Of a stretch of 64,000 nucleotides of DNA, positions 17,555 to 27,094 are shown in pieces. The position numbers and the translations under genes are program-made. Source of the DNA: Spirochaetia bacterium (GTDB lineage: Bacteria > Spirochaetota > Spirochaetia > Treponematales > Breznakiellaceae); NCBI GenBank assembly GCA_025997595.1, contig BNUU01000005.1, positions 1-64,000 on the forward strand, written 5' to 3'. How positions within the stretch are numbered: position 1 is the first letter of the stretch; every line of letters begins with the position of its first letter. The notes beneath the pieces were generated by a model that worked only from the letters and a program-made list of their open reading frames with translations, had not been told where the DNA came from and made no database searches.

Positions 17555-18955
17555 GTGCGCCCCAATCCATTCCCCCCGCGCTTTTTTCTTGATCCCTTTG
17601 GCTGTGTAAAAAACCAGGTCGACGCGGAAACCATGATGGCCTGTCTTAACGGGGCGGGCTGGATCGCCGCAGAAGACGCCGCCGATGCGGACCTTATCAT
17701 CATCAACTCCTGTGGGTTCATCGAAAGCGCCAAACAGGAATCGATCAACGCGGTCCTCCTCTGGCGCAAACGCTACCCCGACAAAAAAATTCTCCTTGCC
17801 GGCTGCCTGGCCCAACGCTACGCCAAGGAGCTCGCCGAATCCCTCCCGGAGGCGGATCTGCTTTTCGGCAACACGGACCTTGGCGGAATTATTGGGGCGG
17901 CGGCGCAGACCCTGGGCGTGGAGGCGGGCGTAGTGGAAACGGGCGGAAGAACCCTCCCCGCAGAAGGTGAAGGGAGCCATACCGGGAACCGGCCGCTGCT
18001 TTCCCTGCCCGGCTCCGCCTATGTCAAAATCAACGAGGGCTGCAACAACCGCTGTACCTTTTGTTCCATTCCCCTTATCCGGGGCAGCCTCCGCAGCCGC
18101 AGTATTACTCATGTGTTCGCCGAATGCCGGGAACTCCTGGGCCGGGGCATCAGGGAACTGTGCCTTATCGGTCAGGACATCGGCTCCTATGGCAAGGATT
18201 TTTCCGGGGCTAAAAGTTTACTTCCAGGAAGTTTACTTCCCGATTTGCTGGAAGCCCTCTCTGAATTAAAGGGAGATTTTTGGGTACGGCTGCTCTACAT
18301 TCACCCGGACAATTTTCCCCTGCCCATTCTGGATATCATGGAACGGGACAAACGGTTCCTCCCCTATTTTGATCTTCCCTTCCAGCATGGTTCCGAAAAA
18401 ATTCTTGCGGCCATGAACCGCCGGGGCAATGCGGAAATTTATCTCAATCTTATAAAAACTATCCGCTCCCGGCTTCCCGGTGCAGTGATACGCTCGACTT
18501 TTCTTTTGGGCTTCCCCGGCGAAACTGAAGATGATTTCCGGGCCCTGCTGGATTTTCAGGACAAGGCCCGGCTTGACTGGCTTGGCTGCTTCACCTATTC
18601 CCGGGAGGAGGACACCCCCGCTTATGCCATGAAGCCGAGGGTCCCCAAAAAGCTTGCGGCCGAACGGAAACGCATTGTCGAAGAACGGCAGATCAGCATC
18701 AGTGAAAAGCAGATGGATCCCTTTGTGGGCAAAGATTTTGATGTGCTGGTGGAAGAAGCGGTGGATGAAGAAGAGGGCCTGTATCTGGGGCGGATCTACT
18801 GCCAGGCCCCGGAGGTGGACGGCGCCGCAGTGATCTCCGACACCGGAACGGTGTCGGCCGGCGATCGGCATTTGGCGCCGGGCAGCATGGTCCGGGGCAG
18901 GGTTGTTGGACGGGCGGGGGTTGATCTGGAATTGAAAATCACGGGTAAATCATGA
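17555..18955 (+). CDS. rimO: Ribosomal protein S12 methylthiotransferase RimO
   Basis: Radical-SAM enzyme that methylthiolates the conserved Asp of ribosomal protein S12. The 466-residue protein has the UPF0004 N-terminal domain (PFGCVKNQVDAETM near residue 15, NSCGFIESAKQES, AGCLAQRYAKEL: the three Cys of the auxiliary cluster), the radical-SAM CxxxCxxC in CNNRCTFCSIP, and a C-terminal TRAM domain. The GCVKNQVD signature favours RimO over MiaB. The start is GTG at 17555. A small in-frame duplication (SLLPGSLLP, DNA about 18215-18240) lies in the middle. Confidence 0.94.
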   Translation: MRPNPFPPRFFLDPFGCVKNQVDAETMMACLNGAGWIAAEDAADADLIIINSCGFIESAKQESINAVLLWRKRYPDKKILLAGCLAQRYAKELAESLPEADLLFGNTDLGGIIGAAAQTLGVEAGVVETGGRTLPAEGEGSHTGNRPLLSLPGSAYVKINEGCNNRCTFCSIPLIRGSLRSRSITHVFAECRELLGRGIRELCLIGQDIGSYGKDFSGAKSLLPGSLLPDLLEALSELKGDFWVRLLYIHPDNFPLPILDIMERDKRFLPYFDLPFQHGSEKILAAMNRRGNAEIYLNLIKTIRSRLPGAVIRSTFLLGFPGETEDDFRALLDFQDKARLDWLGCFTYSREEDTPAYAMKPRVPKKLAAERKRIVEERQISISEKQMDPFVGKDFDVLVEEAVDEEEGLYLGRIYCQAPEVDGAAVISDTGTVSAGDRHLAPGSMVRGRVVGRAGVDLELKITGKS

Positions 18956-18973
18956 AACGAAATGGGCCGCCGC

Positions 18974-20713
18974 TTACACCCCTTCCTTCCCGCCGTCCTT
19001 TTTCCGTATCAGATTACGCTGAATTTTGCCGCTGATCGTCTTTGGCAGCTCCGGGACAAATTCCACAATCCGGGGGTATTTGTAGGGTGCGGTGACCCGT
19101 TTGACGTGGTTCTGCAGTTCCTTCTCAAGTTCCTTTGAGGGGCTGAAACCCCGGGCAAGGACGATGGTGGCCTTGACCACCTGACCCCGGACCGGGTCCG
19201 ACGCGGCGGTTACCGCACATTCCAGTACCGAAGGATGCTCCATCAGGGCGCTTTCAACTTCGAAGGGACCGATGCGGTAACCGGAGCATTTGATCACATC
19301 ATCGTTGCGGCCGACGAACCAATAGTAACCGTCCGCATCGTGCCAGGCCATATCGCCGGTGTGGTAGACCCCGTCGTACCACGCAGCTTTGGTGATGTCA
19401 TCGTCTTTCCAGTAACCGCGGAAGAGACCCGGCACACCGGACTGGCCCTTGCCCAAAAAAGTTTCGCCGGGCCGGGGATAGGCCCCGGCAGCAGTAATAC
19501 TAATATTACCCACGATGCCGTCATCGCAGGGCTTGCCGTCCTCGTCTAATAAATTGAGGCCGAAGAGAGGCGCGGGCTTGCCCATGGAGCCGGGTTTGAC
19601 CGGCAGCCATTTAAAAGTCGCCGCCATCACCGAAGTCTCCGACTGGCCGAAACCCTCGCGAATTTCCAGGCCCGTCATTTCCTTTATCTGACGAAACACC
19701 TCCGGGCTCAGGGGCTCTCCCGCCACGCCGGTGTGTTCAATAAAACTAAAATCGTAACCGGAAAGATCCTCCTTGATGAGGAAGCGGAAGATCGTGGCGG
19801 TGGCACAGAAGGTGGCGGGCCGCAGCCGCTGGAGGGCGTCGAGCATTCCGTGGGGGGTGAATTTTTCCGTGTCGTAGGCGCCCACCGCCGCCCCGCAGAT
19901 CCACTGGCCGTAAATTTTGCCCCAGGCGAATTTGGCCCAGCCGGAATCGGTTTGGGTCATGTGGACCTTATTGTTCTGAACGTTTTGCCAGTACTTTGCG
20001 GTGACGATGTGCCCCAGGGCCAGGCTGTGGTTGTGGAGCACCATTTTTGGCATCCCGGTGGTACCGGAGGAAAAGTAGATCAGCATGGGTTCACCGGTGC
20101 GGGTGGCTGCCGCGCCCGTGGGCCGCGTAAAATCCCCGGCGGCTTTTTCAATTTCGGCGCGCATATCAAGGAAGCCCGCAGGAATACTGTTGCCCACCAC
20201 CGCAACTGTTTTGACGCTTTCGCATTCCGGCAGAGCTGCGCCGATATTGTTCAGCAGTTCCCTGTCATCAACGCTGATGAGGAGTTTAACCTCGGCGATG
20301 TTACAGCGGTAAATAATATCCTTCTGGGTAAGCTGAAAGGTGCCGGGGATACAGACGGCGCCGATCTTCATCAGGGCGGTCATCAGGACCCAGACTTCGG
20401 GGCGCTGTTTTAAAATCAGCATCACCACGTCGCCTTTTTTGATGCCCAGTGACAGCAACGCCTGGGCGGCTTTGTCGCTTTGGCGCTTGATGTCGGTAAA
20501 GGTGAAGGAGCGCATGGCCCCTTCGTCGTTGGTCCAGAGGAGGGCCAGCTTGTCCGGATCTATCCGGGCCCATTCGTCCACCACGTCAAAGGCGAAGTTG
20601 AAGTTCTCCGGCACATTGCAGCGGTAGTTGGCGTAGAAATCATCGTAACTGTCGAATTCGATCCGGGGGCAATAGCGGGATAGGATCTCGCTGCCGTTTG
20701 TGTTTTCGCTCAT
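18974..20713 (-). CDS. Acyl-CoA synthetase, AMP-forming (medium-chain/acetyl-CoA synthetase-like)
   Basis: A 579-residue acid:CoA ligase of the ANL superfamily. The phosphate loop is FSSGTTGMPKMVLHN, followed by VAGEPLSPEVF, EGFGQSET, YHTGDMAWHDADGYYWFVGR (A7/A8) and KTISGKIQRNLIR with the catalytic Lys near the C terminus. Length and motifs fit the acetyl/medium-chain acyl-CoA synthetase branch; the acid is not known. It starts five bases after the XRE-cupin regulator gene ends, so the two form an operon and the regulator may sense a ligand of this pathway. Confidence 0.9.
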   Translation of the reverse strand: MSENTNGSEILSRYCPRIEFDSYDDFYANYRCNVPENFNFAFDVVDEWARIDPDKLALLWTNDEGAMRSFTFTDIKRQSDKAAQALLSLGIKKGDVVMLILKQRPEVWVLMTALMKIGAVCIPGTFQLTQKDIIYRCNIAEVKLLISVDDRELLNNIGAALPECESVKTVAVVGNSIPAGFLDMRAEIEKAAGDFTRPTGAAATRTGEPMLIYFSSGTTGMPKMVLHNHSLALGHIVTAKYWQNVQNNKVHMTQTDSGWAKFAWGKIYGQWICGAAVGAYDTEKFTPHGMLDALQRLRPATFCATATIFRFLIKEDLSGYDFSFIEHTGVAGEPLSPEVFRQIKEMTGLEIREGFGQSETSVMAATFKWLPVKPGSMGKPAPLFGLNLLDEDGKPCDDGIVGNISITAAGAYPRPGETFLGKGQSGVPGLFRGYWKDDDITKAAWYDGVYHTGDMAWHDADGYYWFVGRNDDVIKCSGYRIGPFEVESALMEHPSVLECAVTAASDPVRGQVVKATIVLARGFSPSKELEKELQNHVKRVTAPYKYPRIVEFVPELPKTISGKIQRNLIRKKDGGKEGV

Positions 20714-20718
20714 CGTAA

Positions 20719-21282
20719 TTATTCCTGTATAATGGTGATGAATTTAGCCGGCGCGCCAAGCGCCGCCTGGCCGTGGGGAATTCCGGCGTCAAAGTAGATG
20801 GTGTCCCCGGCTTTTAGATCGTATTCCCGCTTGCCAACGGTGACCCGCACGGCGCCTTCAACTACATAGTTGAATTCCTGGCCGGAATGTTTTACCAGCG
20901 GAGCCGGGGGCTTGCTCGGGTCCAGGTAGACCAGCAGGGGTTCCATGGTCCGGTCCTTGAAATTGTAGGCCAGGCTGGAAAATTCATAGCCGGGGTAGCG
21001 CTCCACCTGGATGCCCTTCCCGGCGCGGCACACACTGGCGGTGTCCATCCGGGGGGCCTCCCCGGTGAGCAGCACCGTGGTATCCGTTCCCAGGCGGCTT
21101 GAAATCTTGTAGAGTGCGCTGATGGGGATATCCGCCTCGCCGGATTCGTACCGGGCGTAGGTTTCGTAGGGAATCCCGATATCCTTTGCCATATCCATGG
21201 CGCTGATCTCCAGTATTTCCCGCAGTTCCCTGATCCTGCCGGGGATCTGGATCAGGTTATCATCTATTGGCATATTCGGCAT
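20719..21282 (-). CDS. XRE-family regulator with C-terminal cupin
   Basis: A 187-residue transcription factor. Residues 12-67 are an HTH_3 domain (IRELREILEISAMDMAKDIG, YARYESGEADIPISALYKIS). Residues 95-187 are a small cupin (HSGQEFNYVVEGAVRVTVG, LKAGDTIYFDAGIPHGQ, with likely metal or ligand His and Glu). This arrangement is typical of local regulators of small-acid metabolism and of the operons they sit in. It leads the acyl-CoA ligase gene. AGGAG precedes the ATG and a TATACT/TATACA stretch lies further upstream (about 21310), so translation here is conventional. Confidence 0.88.
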   Translation of the reverse strand: MPNMPIDDNLIQIPGRIRELREILEISAMDMAKDIGIPYETYARYESGEADIPISALYKISSRLGTDTTVLLTGEAPRMDTASVCRAGKGIQVERYPGYEFSSLAYNFKDRTMEPLLVYLDPSKPPAPLVKHSGQEFNYVVEGAVRVTVGKREYDLKAGDTIYFDAGIPHGQAALGAPAKFITIIQE

Positions 21283-21321
21283 GGGCGTTGTCTCCTGTTA
21301 TTTCTATTGTATAGTATAAAG

Positions 21322-22116
21322 TTAATCTTTTAGAAAATTCCAGAGATCCTGCCCGGTGTCCCGCTCGTCCGCATCGAGGATCTTCACCGGCAGGGATACG
21401 GTCGCGCTGCCGCGGGAATCGCAGCGGCCGGGGCTCATTTTGAGGTCCGCGATGGCGTTCCCCTTGATTGCCGCAACGTAATCCGCAATGGTTTTCATCT
21501 TTTTGTTGAGGTACACCCCGAACACATCCCCCGCCGCAAGCTGGCCTGTTTCGTGGATGTCGGAACCTGCGGTCACCGGGAGGCCAAGCTTTTTGGCATA
21601 GCGCAGGGCCAGGGCATCGAAGCTTTGATCGTGGTTCCCCGCATTCGCCGCTTCCACCCCATCTACCAGAGCAGGGGACAAGGTAATGCTATGAATGTAG
21701 TAGTGCTGCCGGAAAGGATGGGCCTGGACCACGCAGCCCCCGGCCTCCCGCACCGCCCGGTACTGCTCCTTCCGGGACCAGTGGGCCGCCTCGGGGTGTT
21801 CCATGAGCCAGTCCTTGCCAAGGCCGTAGATCAGGTAGTCATCGTCGTCAAAGGTTTCTTCCCAGCTGAAGAACACGTCCAGTCCCTGCCGCTCGCCCTC
21901 GTTTCGGGCATCCTCGAAACCCCGGCAGAATTGATTGACAAATTCCCGCCACGGCAGGCTCCGGCTTACCGTACAATTCCCCTTGTAAAAATGGTCGGTC
22001 ACGATGATTCCGGTGTAACCCAGCTGCTTGTATCCCCGGATATACTCCCGGCCCCGGCTCTCCCCGCAGGCGCTGGTTTGACTGGTGTGGAGGTGGGTTT
22101 CGTAAAGGTACGGCAT
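21322..22116 (-). CDS. PHP-domain metal-dependent phosphoesterase
   Basis: A 264-residue PHP-superfamily protein. Metal-ligand motifs are ETHLHTSQTSACG (HxH) near the N terminus, IIVTDHFYKG (DH), SWEETFDDDD, VVQAHPFR, and TAGSDIHETGQ (DxH) toward the C terminus. PHP proteins hydrolyse phosphoesters, including histidinol phosphate and nucleotides; the substrate is not evident. The -10 TATACT (22130-22125) is eight bases from the ATG with no Shine-Dalgarno, so leaderless expression is likely. Confidence 0.86.
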   Translation of the reverse strand: MPYLYETHLHTSQTSACGESRGREYIRGYKQLGYTGIIVTDHFYKGNCTVSRSLPWREFVNQFCRGFEDARNEGERQGLDVFFSWEETFDDDDYLIYGLGKDWLMEHPEAAHWSRKEQYRAVREAGGCVVQAHPFRQHYYIHSITLSPALVDGVEAANAGNHDQSFDALALRYAKKLGLPVTAGSDIHETGQLAAGDVFGVYLNKKMKTIADYVAAIKGNAIADLKMSPGRCDSRGSATVSLPVKILDADERDTGQDLWNFLKD

Positions 22117-22124
22117 AATAATCC

Positions 22125-22130
22125 AGTATA
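22125..22130 (-). promoter_or_regulatory. -10 hexamer of the PHP gene
   Basis: TATACT on the minus strand, eight bases ahead of the ATG at 22116. The -35 is weak. Confidence 0.4.
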
Positions 22131-22170
22131 ACAGAAAAACGCCGCCTGTTTCTATCTATATTATTTTGCC

Positions 22171-23028
22171 CTAATAATAGCTGATCCGGTAATCCGCCAA
22201 AAATTCAAAGCCGAGGCTGCGGTACACGGACCGGGCGGCGGGGTTTTGTTTCTTCACAAAGAGGGAGAGCCCCTTGCCGGTGAGGAGGAGGTCGCGGAAA
22301 AGTTCCGCGCAGAGCCGGGTGGCGATGCCCCGGCCCCGGTAATCGGGGTGGACATATACGCCGCCGATTTGGTAACGGGTAAAGGATTTTGCGCTGGTGT
22401 TTGCCTTGGCGATTATGCGGCCATCAAGTTCGGCGCCAAGGATATGCTCATGGGCCAGGATGTGTTCCAGGGCCGCCCTGCTGGAAGCGGGGTCGAATAC
22501 CGCCCCGCGGGGCAGGACCTCCTCCTGCTCATAGCCGGCCTGGAGGGGCAAAAGGTCCGCCATATCCCTGCTGTCGGGCCGCCGGAATTTCCCACCGGGG
22601 CCCACCTTAAAACAATCTGCGGCGGGCTCCCGGTCCAGGGACATCAAATCGTAATCGAAGCTTTCTACCGGGCGAACCCCGCAATGGGCTATACTGTTTT
22701 CTAAAATAATGACGTCTTCCCGCAGGCCCTGAACCGCATGGATCGGTATGTTACGAACAAGCCGGTTCAGAAAACGGGGGACCGGAATTTCCCCCAGGCC
22801 GTTAAACACGGGAAAGAAGGACCGCTTGCTGTGAATCAGCAGGGCCTCGACTTTGCCCTTTCCGTCCTGCAAAACCCATACATGATCATGGAGAAAGGAA
22901 CGGTGCAAAAACCGGCCGCAGGCCGCCACACAAAAGGGCTCCCGTTCCCGTAAGAACGCCTCCGGCCTGCTGTCGCGCCTTCCCGCATTTCGCCAGCGCT
23001 GTGGCTTGTTCAAGAGTTGGAGGTTCAA
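22171..23028 (-). CDS. GNAT-family N-acetyltransferase
   Basis: A 285-residue protein whose C-terminal half is a GNAT acetyltransferase: ITRYQIGGVYVHPDYRGRGIATRLCAELF holds the acetyl-CoA pyrophosphate loop (R/QxxGxG/A), and NPAARSVYRSLGFEFL is the last helix-strand. The N-terminal half is less conserved and may hold a second degenerate GNAT-like fold. The start overlaps the nagZ stop by four bases (ATGA), so it is the third gene of trxB-nagZ-GNAT. The acceptor is unknown. Confidence 0.82.
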   Translation of the reverse strand: MNLQLLNKPQRWRNAGRRDSRPEAFLREREPFCVAACGRFLHRSFLHDHVWVLQDGKGKVEALLIHSKRSFFPVFNGLGEIPVPRFLNRLVRNIPIHAVQGLREDVIILENSIAHCGVRPVESFDYDLMSLDREPAADCFKVGPGGKFRRPDSRDMADLLPLQAGYEQEEVLPRGAVFDPASSRAALEHILAHEHILGAELDGRIIAKANTSAKSFTRYQIGGVYVHPDYRGRGIATRLCAELFRDLLLTGKGLSLFVKKQNPAARSVYRSLGFEFLADYRISYY

Positions 23029-24692
23029 GGGAGCCTCCCCCCTGCGGGGATTCGGCCCAGGATGGCGGAAAAGCCCGCCGCAAAGGATTCCCGTGCATAG
23101 CTGTAAACCGCAATCGCCCCATCCGCCCAGGGGACGCTTTCAAGGTAGACCGGACTCAACACGGAAAAAACAATCACCCGCTTTTTGAGGGATTGCAGGG
23201 CCCGCAGAAAAGCTAAGCCCTCCGCATCGGAAAGGCAGAAGATCACCGTGTCGGCGTTCCGGGCCATGGCGGTAAATTCGGCGGTTCCCCGTGAAGTAGA
23301 ATACCAGTAGGCAGAAGCCCCGGGGTAAGCGGCCCTTCCCAGGGTGAAAAAATCTACATACTGCCCCGCCAGCAGGACCCGCCCGGCGTCCTCAGTCTTG
23401 AGGGGGATCACCGGAGAGGCGCCGGATCCGCCCCGGACCACAGTAACACTGCGGGCGGCGAGATCCAGGAAGAAGGCGGCGCCCTCTGGATTGGGCAGTT
23501 CGGTTTCAAGCCTTGCGGGATCCGGTATGTAGGGGACTTTTTTTTCGCCCCGGAGGTATTCAAATTTCACTGCCAGCACCCGCCGGCAGGCGTCCCGGAC
23601 ACGGGCGCGGAATACCTCATCATCCTTCATGGCGTTTACCAGGGAGGTCCAGATTGGGTCCCAAAGACTCGGTGTTTTTGAAAGCAGGATGATATCGTTC
23701 CCCGCAAGCAGGGCCTGCCGGGCCGCGCGGGAAAGACTCCCCGCCCAGGTGGTGGCTCCGTTCATCATAAGATCGTCGGTGATGATAATTCCCCGGAAAC
23801 CAATTTTTTCCCGAAGTACATCATTTAAAAACCAGGATGAAAGGGATGCCGGGGCGTCCGCAGCTTTGGTGTTGGGAAACGCCAGGTGACCGCTCATCAC
23901 CGCCGGGAGCCCCTCTTTGGTAAGCAGCCGGTAGGGCACGAGTTCCCGGTCCCAGAGGGTCTCGAAGCTTGCCGAAATCTGGGGCAGCACCCCATGGGAA
24001 TCCAGGTCCGTGTCTCCGTGGCCGGGGTAATGCTTCGCCGTGGGGATGATCCCCGCCGCAAGCTGGCCCTTCATAAAGGCCGCCCCCAAAATTCCCGCCT
24101 TGACGGGATCGTCCCCAAAGGCGCGGGGCCCAATCAGCACAGAATCTCTGTTGGTAAACAGATCTACTGTGGGGGCAAAATTCATGTTGATACCCAATAC
24201 CGCCAACTCTTTGCCGATGTAATACCCCGATAGGTATGCGTCCCGCGGATACCCCGATGCGCCGATGGCCATGTTCCCCGGGGTTTCGCTGGTACTTCCC
24301 TTCACATGGCGAATCCAGCCTCCCTCCTGATCCGTTGCCACCAGCAGGGGCAGGCCGAATTGCCCTTCCAGACTGAGGCGCTGCAGGGAGCCCACGGTCT
24401 CCGCGAGCCGCCGGGTGTCTCCGGTGTTCCAGCCGAAAATTTTAATTCCGCTGATATTCCTGTCCCGTATCCAGTCAAGGATCAGCGGAGAAGGGTCCGC
24501 GCCCACCCAGCCCAGCATAAAGGTCTGCGCCAGGGCCTGCTCGTCGCTCATGGCTTTTTCCATGGCGGCGGCAAGTTCCGCAGGGCTGCCGGGGTCAGTA
24601 AAACTGAGGGATAAAAGATTCTGCGCAGTAATACTAAAAAACAGCAGTACTGTTATGACAAGAGCAGAAAAACTGCGAAGATTTACCATCAT
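23025..24692 (-). CDS. Glycoside hydrolase family 3, NagZ-like beta-N-acetylhexosaminidase
   Basis: A 555-residue exported or membrane-anchored GH3 enzyme. The signal segment is SFSALVITVLLFFSITAQ. The family triad of NagZ-type enzymes is visible: KHYPGHGDTDLDSHG (catalytic His loop) and GIIITDDLMMNG (nucleophile Asp). These enzymes release N-acetylglucosamine from muropeptides or chitin-like glycans. I use the ATG at 24692, which overlaps the trxB stop as ATGA and gives a proper signal peptide; an earlier start at 24722 adds ten polar residues. The C-terminal 180 residues are the usual GH3 second domain, divergent here. Confidence 0.85.
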   Translation of the reverse strand: MMVNLRSFSALVITVLLFFSITAQNLLSLSFTDPGSPAELAAAMEKAMSDEQALAQTFMLGWVGADPSPLILDWIRDRNISGIKIFGWNTGDTRRLAETVGSLQRLSLEGQFGLPLLVATDQEGGWIRHVKGSTSETPGNMAIGASGYPRDAYLSGYYIGKELAVLGINMNFAPTVDLFTNRDSVLIGPRAFGDDPVKAGILGAAFMKGQLAAGIIPTAKHYPGHGDTDLDSHGVLPQISASFETLWDRELVPYRLLTKEGLPAVMSGHLAFPNTKAADAPASLSSWFLNDVLREKIGFRGIIITDDLMMNGATTWAGSLSRAARQALLAGNDIILLSKTPSLWDPIWTSLVNAMKDDEVFRARVRDACRRVLAVKFEYLRGEKKVPYIPDPARLETELPNPEGAAFFLDLAARSVTVVRGGSGASPVIPLKTEDAGRVLLAGQYVDFFTLGRAAYPGASAYWYSTSRGTAEFTAMARNADTVIFCLSDAEGLAFLRALQSLKKRVIVFSVLSPVYLESVPWADGAIAVYSYARESFAAGFSAILGRIPAGGRLP

Positions 24693-25645
24693 AGTATTTC
24701 TGTCAGATACTCCGCCGCGCAATGGGCCGCAATGGCCCCCTCGGCGGCGGCGACTACCACCTGCCGGAAGGGGCCGGCGCGGACATCCCCGGCAACAAAG
24801 AGCCCCGGCACGGAGCTTGCCATTTTTTGATCCGTGATGATGTAACCGTTTTCGTCTTTTTCGGCGTCGGGCACAAGGGATGTTTGGGGAATGGTCCCCG
24901 CGAAAATAAAAACCGCATCGGCGGCTTCTTCGCAGGTTTCACCGATTCCCCTGCCGTCATTTCCGGTACGTTCAAGCAGCACCGAGGCGACCTTTTGTGC
25001 CCCCCGTATTTCTGTTATCCGGGTGTTGAACCGGACTTCAATGTTGGGGTTGTGGAGGACCCGATCTGCCAAAGCCTTTTGCGCCCGGAAATGATCCCGC
25101 CGGTGAACCAGCACTACCTGGGTGGACAGCCGGGAAAGGTACTGGGCCTCGTCGCAGGCCGCATCCCCGCCGCCTGCAACAAAGATCTTTTTGTTCCGGA
25201 AAAAGGGGCCGTCGCAGGTGGCGCAGTAGGAAACCCCCCGGCCGGAAAATTCCGCTTCCCCGGGGATGTCCAGGGTGCGGTGCTGCGCCCCGGTTGCAAG
25301 GATCACTGCGGGGGCGCAGCGGGTTTCGCCATTCCCCAAGGTCAGGGTAAAAAAGTTCCCCCCGCGCTTGAGTGACAAGACCGATTCAGATAAAAACTGC
25401 GCCCCAAAGCCTTCGGCCTGTTTGTGGAGATCCTGGGAAAATTCAAAACCCGTTTTCGGCGGAGCGTCATCAGAGCCCACATTGCCGGGATAGTTTTCAA
25501 GCACATCGATAAGCAGGGCCTGGCCGCCGGGGGCAAGCTGTTCGATCGCCAGGACCCGGAGATTTGCCCGCGCCCCGTATTGAGCGGCGGTCAATCCCGC
25601 AGGGCCCGCTCCAATGATTATTAAATCCGCATCGGTTGTAGACAT
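24689..25645 (-). CDS. trxB: Thioredoxin reductase
   Basis: FAD enzyme that reduces thioredoxin with NADPH. The 318-residue protein has the FAD loop IGAGPAGLTAAQYGARA (residues 11-27), the redox-active disulfide in SYCATCDGPFF, the NADPH loop VAGGGDAACDEA, and the C-terminal FAD motif GLFVAGDVR. AGGAG lies ahead of the ATG. It heads a coupled operon with nagZ and the acetyltransferase. Confidence 0.95.
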   Translation of the reverse strand: MSTTDADLIIIGAGPAGLTAAQYGARANLRVLAIEQLAPGGQALLIDVLENYPGNVGSDDAPPKTGFEFSQDLHKQAEGFGAQFLSESVLSLKRGGNFFTLTLGNGETRCAPAVILATGAQHRTLDIPGEAEFSGRGVSYCATCDGPFFRNKKIFVAGGGDAACDEAQYLSRLSTQVVLVHRRDHFRAQKALADRVLHNPNIEVRFNTRITEIRGAQKVASVLLERTGNDGRGIGETCEEAADAVFIFAGTIPQTSLVPDAEKDENGYIITDQKMASSVPGLFVAGDVRAGPFRQVVVAAAEGAIAAHCAAEYLTEIL

Positions 25646-25696
25646 GGATACTCCTATATATATTCATATTATAATAAAAAAGGATATGATGATTCT

Positions 25697-27076
25697 ATGG
25701 TCGCACTGTTACTCCTTCTAATGCTTCAAGTTTTCCCCCTTTCCGCCCAATCCCCGGCCGCTGCTTTTCCCGCCCTGGAGCCGGACCCGCAGGCGGCGGA
25801 ATTTGCCCGCCGGGGACAAGCGGGGCCCTACACCTGGCAGGACCTGGCGGAGATCAGCCTCTGGGCCTCCGGGGCGGACGCCGGCGCTTCCCCTGCGCGG
25901 GGGCAGGCTTCGTACCGGGCGCTTATTGCCGCAGCGGCGGAGGAGCTGCAAAACGCGGCGGATCTTCCTCAAAATGAGCAGGAACGGGGGGAATATGTGC
26001 TTACCTTCATGCACAAAAAATTCCTCAAATCCTATTCGGCCCTGCAGACCCGGATCGATACGATCCTGTCCAACGGCAGGTACAACTGCGTTTCTTCGGC
26101 GGTACTCTACCTTATTTTGGCCGAAGCCGTGGGCCTTGAGGTGAAGGGCGTGATGACCCGCGACCATGCCTTTATCACGGTGTACGCCGGCGGGGAAGCC
26201 GCCGGGGGTATAGATGTGGAAACCACCAACCCTTACGGCTTTGATCCGGGGAACCGCCGGGATTTTCACGATGACTTCGGCAAGCTCACGGGCTTTGCAT
26301 ACGTGCCCGCCCGGAACTACCGGGACCGGACCACCATCGGTGCACTTGAGCTTGTTTCCCTGATCCTGCACAACCGGATCGCCGATCTTGAAAGCCGTAA
26401 GCGCTTTGCCGAGGCGATCCCCCTTGCGGTGAACCGGGCAAGCCTCCTTGCGGGCCGGAAGGACGGCGTTTCATCTTCCATTTTTGAGGACCCTGAAAAG
26501 GACCTCGTCGACCGGCTCCTCAACTACGGCGTTTCATTGATCAGTGCGGGAAAGGAAGAAGAGGGCCTCCGCTGGGCCACTTTGGCAAGCGGAAAATACC
26601 CCGATGCGGAACGGTGGCAGGAATTCATCTCCGCCGCAGAAGGCAACCGCATGGTCAAGCTTGCAAACCGGATAAGCAAAGCGGACCAGGCCGAAGGGAT
26701 CCTTGCCGCCCTGGACCAGGCGGAAGCGGAGAAGCGGCTCCCCGCAAAACGGGCACAGGAACTGCGGAATTTTGTGATCCTCAAAACAGCAACACTGTTG
26801 AGCGCCGGCGCCGGCCATGACTGGCTTGCAGGTATCGCCTGGCTCGAAGCATCCGTCGCCCGCTACGGGGCGGACCCGCGGCTGGAACAGGAAATCAAAA
26901 ATTATAGATCAAACCGGGCGATAGATTTTCACAACCTTTTCGCCGCAGCCTTTAACAAGAAAAACTACAATGAAGCGAACCGCATCCTCCGGGAAGGCCT
27001 TGCGGAATTCCCCGACAACCGGCAGTTACAGAATGACAGGAATACTGCGGAGAAGGCGGGAGTGATGAGGAATTAG
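25697..27076 (+). CDS. Exported transglutaminase-like protein with TPR-like C terminus
   Basis: A 459-residue protein with a signal peptide (residues 1-18, LLLLLMLQVFPLSAQ). Residues about 80-200 form a transglutaminase-like/SirB1-like domain with the catalytic triad in NCVSSAVLYLILAEAVGLEV (Cys), RDHAFITVY (His) and IDVETTNPYGFDPG (Asp). The C-terminal half is helical with TPR-like repeats. Domains of this kind act as proteases or peptide-cleaving enzymes in the periplasm. The start ATG lies six bases behind TATGAT, another likely leaderless gene. It is divergent from trxB. Confidence 0.75.
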   Translation: MVALLLLLMLQVFPLSAQSPAAAFPALEPDPQAAEFARRGQAGPYTWQDLAEISLWASGADAGASPARGQASYRALIAAAAEELQNAADLPQNEQERGEYVLTFMHKKFLKSYSALQTRIDTILSNGRYNCVSSAVLYLILAEAVGLEVKGVMTRDHAFITVYAGGEAAGGIDVETTNPYGFDPGNRRDFHDDFGKLTGFAYVPARNYRDRTTIGALELVSLILHNRIADLESRKRFAEAIPLAVNRASLLAGRKDGVSSSIFEDPEKDLVDRLLNYGVSLISAGKEEEGLRWATLASGKYPDAERWQEFISAAEGNRMVKLANRISKADQAEGILAALDQAEAEKRLPAKRAQELRNFVILKTATLLSAGAGHDWLAGIAWLEASVARYGADPRLEQEIKNYRSNRAIDFHNLFAAAFNKKNYNEANRILREGLAEFPDNRQLQNDRNTAEKAGVMRN

Positions 27077-27094
27077 GCGCAGGTAATAGCTTCC

